DNA of 34,032 nt from an uncultured Sulfitobacter sp. (GTDB lineage: Bacteria > Pseudomonadota > Alphaproteobacteria > Rhodobacterales > Rhodobacteraceae): NCBI GenBank assembly GCA_913060815.1, contig CAJXSZ010000010.1, forward strand, positions 1-34,032, in the 5' to 3' direction. Of this stretch, positions 32,345-34,032 are shown piece after piece. Both the position numbers and the translations under genes were made by a program. Under the pieces are notes generated by a model. The model was not told the DNA's origin, made no database searches, and saw only the letters and a program-made list of their open reading frames with translations. Every line of letters starts with the position of its first letter. Positions within the stretch are counted from its first letter, which is position 1.

Positions 32345-33010
32345 ATGAAGTGGAACTTGCCTAATATTCTGACCGTGATGCGTCTGCTTGCTGCACCCTG
32401 TGTGGCGGTCATGTTTTTGTATTTTACGCGACCCTATGCGGATTGGTTTGCTCTGCTCCTGTTTGTATCTGCTGCCGTGACAGACTGGGTCGACGGTTAT
32501 CTTGCACGAGCGTGGAAGCAAGAGACGAAGCTGGGTGCCATGCTCGATCCGATCGCGGACAAGGCGATGGTCGTAATCGCGCTTATGGTGATTATCGGCT
32601 TTTCGAGCTGGTCGCCTTGGTTGGTTCTGCCTGCAACGGTTATCCTGTTTCGCGAGGTTTTCGTCTCTGGCCTGCGGGAGTATCTTGGCGATACGGCGGG
32701 CACGCTGAAAGTGACCAAGCTGGCTAAGTGGAAGACAGCGCTGCAAATGACGGCAATTGCGGTTTTATTCAGTCAGGGCGTGTTTGAGCACTATCTGGGG
32801 ATGAGCATCTACGGCATGGATGATGCCATGGTGCAGGCCATATTGACGGGTGCTGAAGACGACGTCCTCGGCCTTCAGTGGAAAGCGCTGGCGATGGAGT
32901 GGTCGGGCAGGATCGGCCTATGGCTTTTGTGGTTGGCGGCAGCGCTGACCGCTGTAACTGGCTGGGATTATTTGATGAAGGCAATGCCACATCTCAAGGA
33001 GGGGCGCTGA
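32345..33010 (+). CDS. pgsA: CDP-diacylglycerol-glycerol-3-phosphate 3-phosphatidyltransferase
   Basis: It makes phosphatidylglycerol phosphate at the inner membrane. The 221-residue protein contains the full CDP-alcohol phosphotransferase motif: D47, D50, G51, A54, R55, G64, D68 and D72, within DWVDGYLARAWKQ and LGAMLDPIADK. Four or more hydrophobic helices are present. It starts with the family-typical MKWNLPNILTVMRLLAAP. The stop codon shares one base with the moaD start. Confidence 0.96.
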   Translation: MKWNLPNILTVMRLLAAPCVAVMFLYFTRPYADWFALLLFVSAAVTDWVDGYLARAWKQETKLGAMLDPIADKAMVVIALMVIIGFSSWSPWLVLPATVILFREVFVSGLREYLGDTAGTLKVTKLAKWKTALQMTAIAVLFSQGVFEHYLGMSIYGMDDAMVQAILTGAEDDVLGLQWKALAMEWSGRIGLWLLWLAAALTAVTGWDYLMKAMPHLKEGR

Positions 33011-33255
33011 TGGATATCGTATATTTCGCATGGGTGCGGGAGCGTATTGGCCTGCCCCGTGAGGTTGTAGAGACGACGGCTGCTACCGTTATGGATCTGG
33101 TGGCCGAGTTGTCCGCGCGCGAGGAGCGTTATGCGATGGCTTTCTCGGACATTTCTGCGTTGCGTGTTGCGCTGGATCAGGAGCTGTCCGATTTCGATGC
33201 GCCTCTGGAAGGGGTGCGTGAGGTCGCGTTTTTCCCACCCATGACAGGTGGCTGA
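33010..33255 (+). CDS. moaD: Molybdopterin synthase small subunit
   Basis: The 81-residue ubiquitin-fold sulfur carrier ends in the required Gly-Gly (FFPPMTGG), which is thiocarboxylated and donates sulfur to form molybdopterin. AAGGAGG lies just before the ATG at 33010, which overlaps the pgsA stop by one base. A longer frame inside pgsA exists but would add non-homologous sequence. It is followed by its partner moaE. Confidence 0.96.
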   Translation: MDIVYFAWVRERIGLPREVVETTAATVMDLVAELSAREERYAMAFSDISALRVALDQELSDFDAPLEGVREVAFFPPMTGG

Positions 33256-33256
33256 G

Positions 33257-33700
33257 ATGCGTATCAGTGTGCAGGATGCGCCTTTTGATCTGGGACAGGA
33301 GAGCGCCGATTTCGCCGCTGGGCACCGCGACATGGGGGCCATTGTTACTTTCACAGGGATCGTGCGCGATTTGCCTGATGATCCGATGGAAGCGATGGAG
33401 ATCGAACATTACCCTGGCATGACCGAAAAGGCGATCACGCAGATCGCGGAGCAAGCCAGGGCGCGGTTCTCGCTCGGCGATGTTCTGGTCATTCACCGCT
33501 TCGGTAAGCTGGTCCCCGGCGAGATGATAATGATGGTCGCCACAGCTGCACGGCACCGCAAGGATGCATTCGAGGCGGCAACATTTCTGATGGACTACCT
33601 GAAATCACGTGCACCATTCTGGAAGCGCGAGATATCTGCATCAGGTGCAGCGTGGGTCGCTGCGACAGATGAAGACGAGGATGCCTTGGCTCGCTGGTAG
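33257..33700 (+). CDS. moaE: Molybdopterin synthase catalytic subunit
   Basis: The 147-residue protein forms a heterotetramer with MoaD and converts cyclic pyranopterin monophosphate to molybdopterin. Family motifs are GAIVTFTGIVRD, EIEHYPGMTEKA, IHRFGKLVPGE, ARHRKDAF, and the catalytic lysines K116 and K123 in DYLKSRAPFWKREI. A GTG at 33248 would overlap moaD, but the ATG at 33257 with AGGTGG upstream matches family starts, so I use it. Confidence 0.96.
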   Translation: MRISVQDAPFDLGQESADFAAGHRDMGAIVTFTGIVRDLPDDPMEAMEIEHYPGMTEKAITQIAEQARARFSLGDVLVIHRFGKLVPGEMIMMVATAARHRKDAFEAATFLMDYLKSRAPFWKREISASGAAWVAATDEDEDALARW

Positions 33701-33708
33701 TCGCCTAC

Positions 33709-33722
33709 TTGACCCACATCAA
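33709..33722 (+). promoter_or_regulatory. FNR/FnrL-type box upstream of the Usp gene
   Basis: TTGACCCACATCAA matches TTGAY-N4-RTCAA, the FNR family consensus, with C in place of the more common T at position 5. Its centre is about 65 bp before the Usp start codon. FnrL in Rhodobacterales activates low-oxygen genes, so microoxic induction of the Usp gene is likely. Confidence 0.75.
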
Positions 33723-33780
33723 TGTCATGCCGCGCGCAATGCTGTTATGATCTTCTTATTCAACTGAAGGAGATCGCAAA

Positions 33781-34032
33781 ATGATTAAGTCCATTGTCGT
33801 TGGTATTGATGGCTCTGACGCGTCGGAGCGGGCGCTGCGGATGGCGTGTACGATTGCGAACCGGTTCGGTGCCAGCCTTTCTGTGATCCACACCCCGCGT
33901 GAGGAAACCGTAAACTATGCTGCAGAAGCGATTTCAGGGTTTTATGTTGGTGTCGGCATGGGGCAGCAGGAGCTGCTTAGGGAAGCGGCGGAAAAGCTGA
34001 TTGAGAAGGCGCAAGCGATCGTGAAGGCCGAA
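33781..34032 (+). CDS. Universal stress protein (UspA family), 3' end beyond window
   Basis: Only the first 84 codons are present; a typical Usp has about 140-150. It begins MIKSIVVGIDGSDASERALRMAC, the first beta strand and helix of the Usp fold with the conserved D of GIDGS. The C-terminal ATP-binding motif G-x2-G-x9-G-S/T is outside the window, so ATP binding cannot be judged. A clear ribosome site (AAGGAG) and an FNR-type box precede it. Confidence 0.9.
   Translation, partial: MIKSIVVGIDGSDASERALRMACTIANRFGASLSVIHTPREETVNYAAEAISGFYVGVGMGQQELLREAAEKLIEKAQAIVKAE

Overview
The window looks like chromosomal DNA of a marine alphaproteobacterium of the Roseobacter group (Rhodobacterales). The reasons are the moderately high GC content, alphaproteobacterial-type protein sequences throughout, a Tad pilus cluster with a short Flp pilin, an SDR-uvrC-pgsA-moaD-moaE gene order I associate with this group, and FnrL-like and CtrA-like sites. 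This is inferred from sequence character; no database was consulted. The first 39 bases are not genomic: they contain an Illumina Nextera transposase adapter, so biology starts at about base 40 and this is an artificial contig end.

Region 1 (40-3215) is the least explained part. A leftward, 3'-truncated SARP-type regulator (winged helix + BTAD + TolB-like domain) faces a rightward pair. The first gene of the pair encodes a 173-residue protein with a purely acidic front half and a strongly cationic, amphipathic back half containing two cysteines. The second encodes a V8/trypsin-like (S1B) protease without a signal peptide. The charge boundary of the small protein is a Glu-Glu pair, which a glutamyl endopeptidase could cut. 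A 600-bp gene-poor spacer with a strong hairpin, a perfect palindrome and a direct repeat follows.

Region 2 (3813-10940) is a Tad (tight adherence) pilus operon: Flp pilin, TadZ/CpaE, the ATPase CpaF/TadA, inner-membrane platform proteins TadB and TadC, and pseudopilins TadE and TadG. The secretin, RcpC/CpaB, TadD and the prepilin peptidase are not in the window, so the locus is split. A leftward membrane-anchored LuxR-type regulator closes the region.

Region 3 (12084-19854) holds the tRNA 2-selenouridine synthase gene mnmH/selU and a leftward homogentisate operon. The operon order is hmgA, fahA, an MBL-fold protein, a flavin hydroxylase, a DUF2783-type small protein, and maiA. A divergent MarR regulator lies beside hmgA, with a 20-bp palindromic operator between them. 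The hydroxylase plus small-protein pair recalls MhaA/MhaB of Pseudomonas, which turn 3-hydroxyphenylacetate into homogentisate. The operon could therefore encode the complete route from that substrate to fumarate and acetoacetate.

Region 4 (19900-22991) pairs a leftward copper module (DUF2946-like protein, then the periplasmic copper chaperone PCuAC) with a divergent OmpR-type two-component system. This suggests metal sensing.

Region 5 (23016-30068) contains housekeeping and transport genes: an MDR quinone oxidoreductase, an EamA transporter, a CoxG-family protein, a YadG/YadH-type ABC exporter, and a probable operon of an S49 peptidase, a tiny zinc-ribbon membrane protein, a Na+/Ca2+ antiporter and a pteridine-reductase-like SDR.

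Region 6 (30069-34032) begins with an AT-rich spacer carrying a perfect CtrA box and a perfect DnaA box in front of uvrC. It continues with pgsA, moaD and moaE, and ends in a truncated universal stress protein gene behind an FNR-type box. I found no tRNA, rRNA, CRISPR array or intact insertion sequence.
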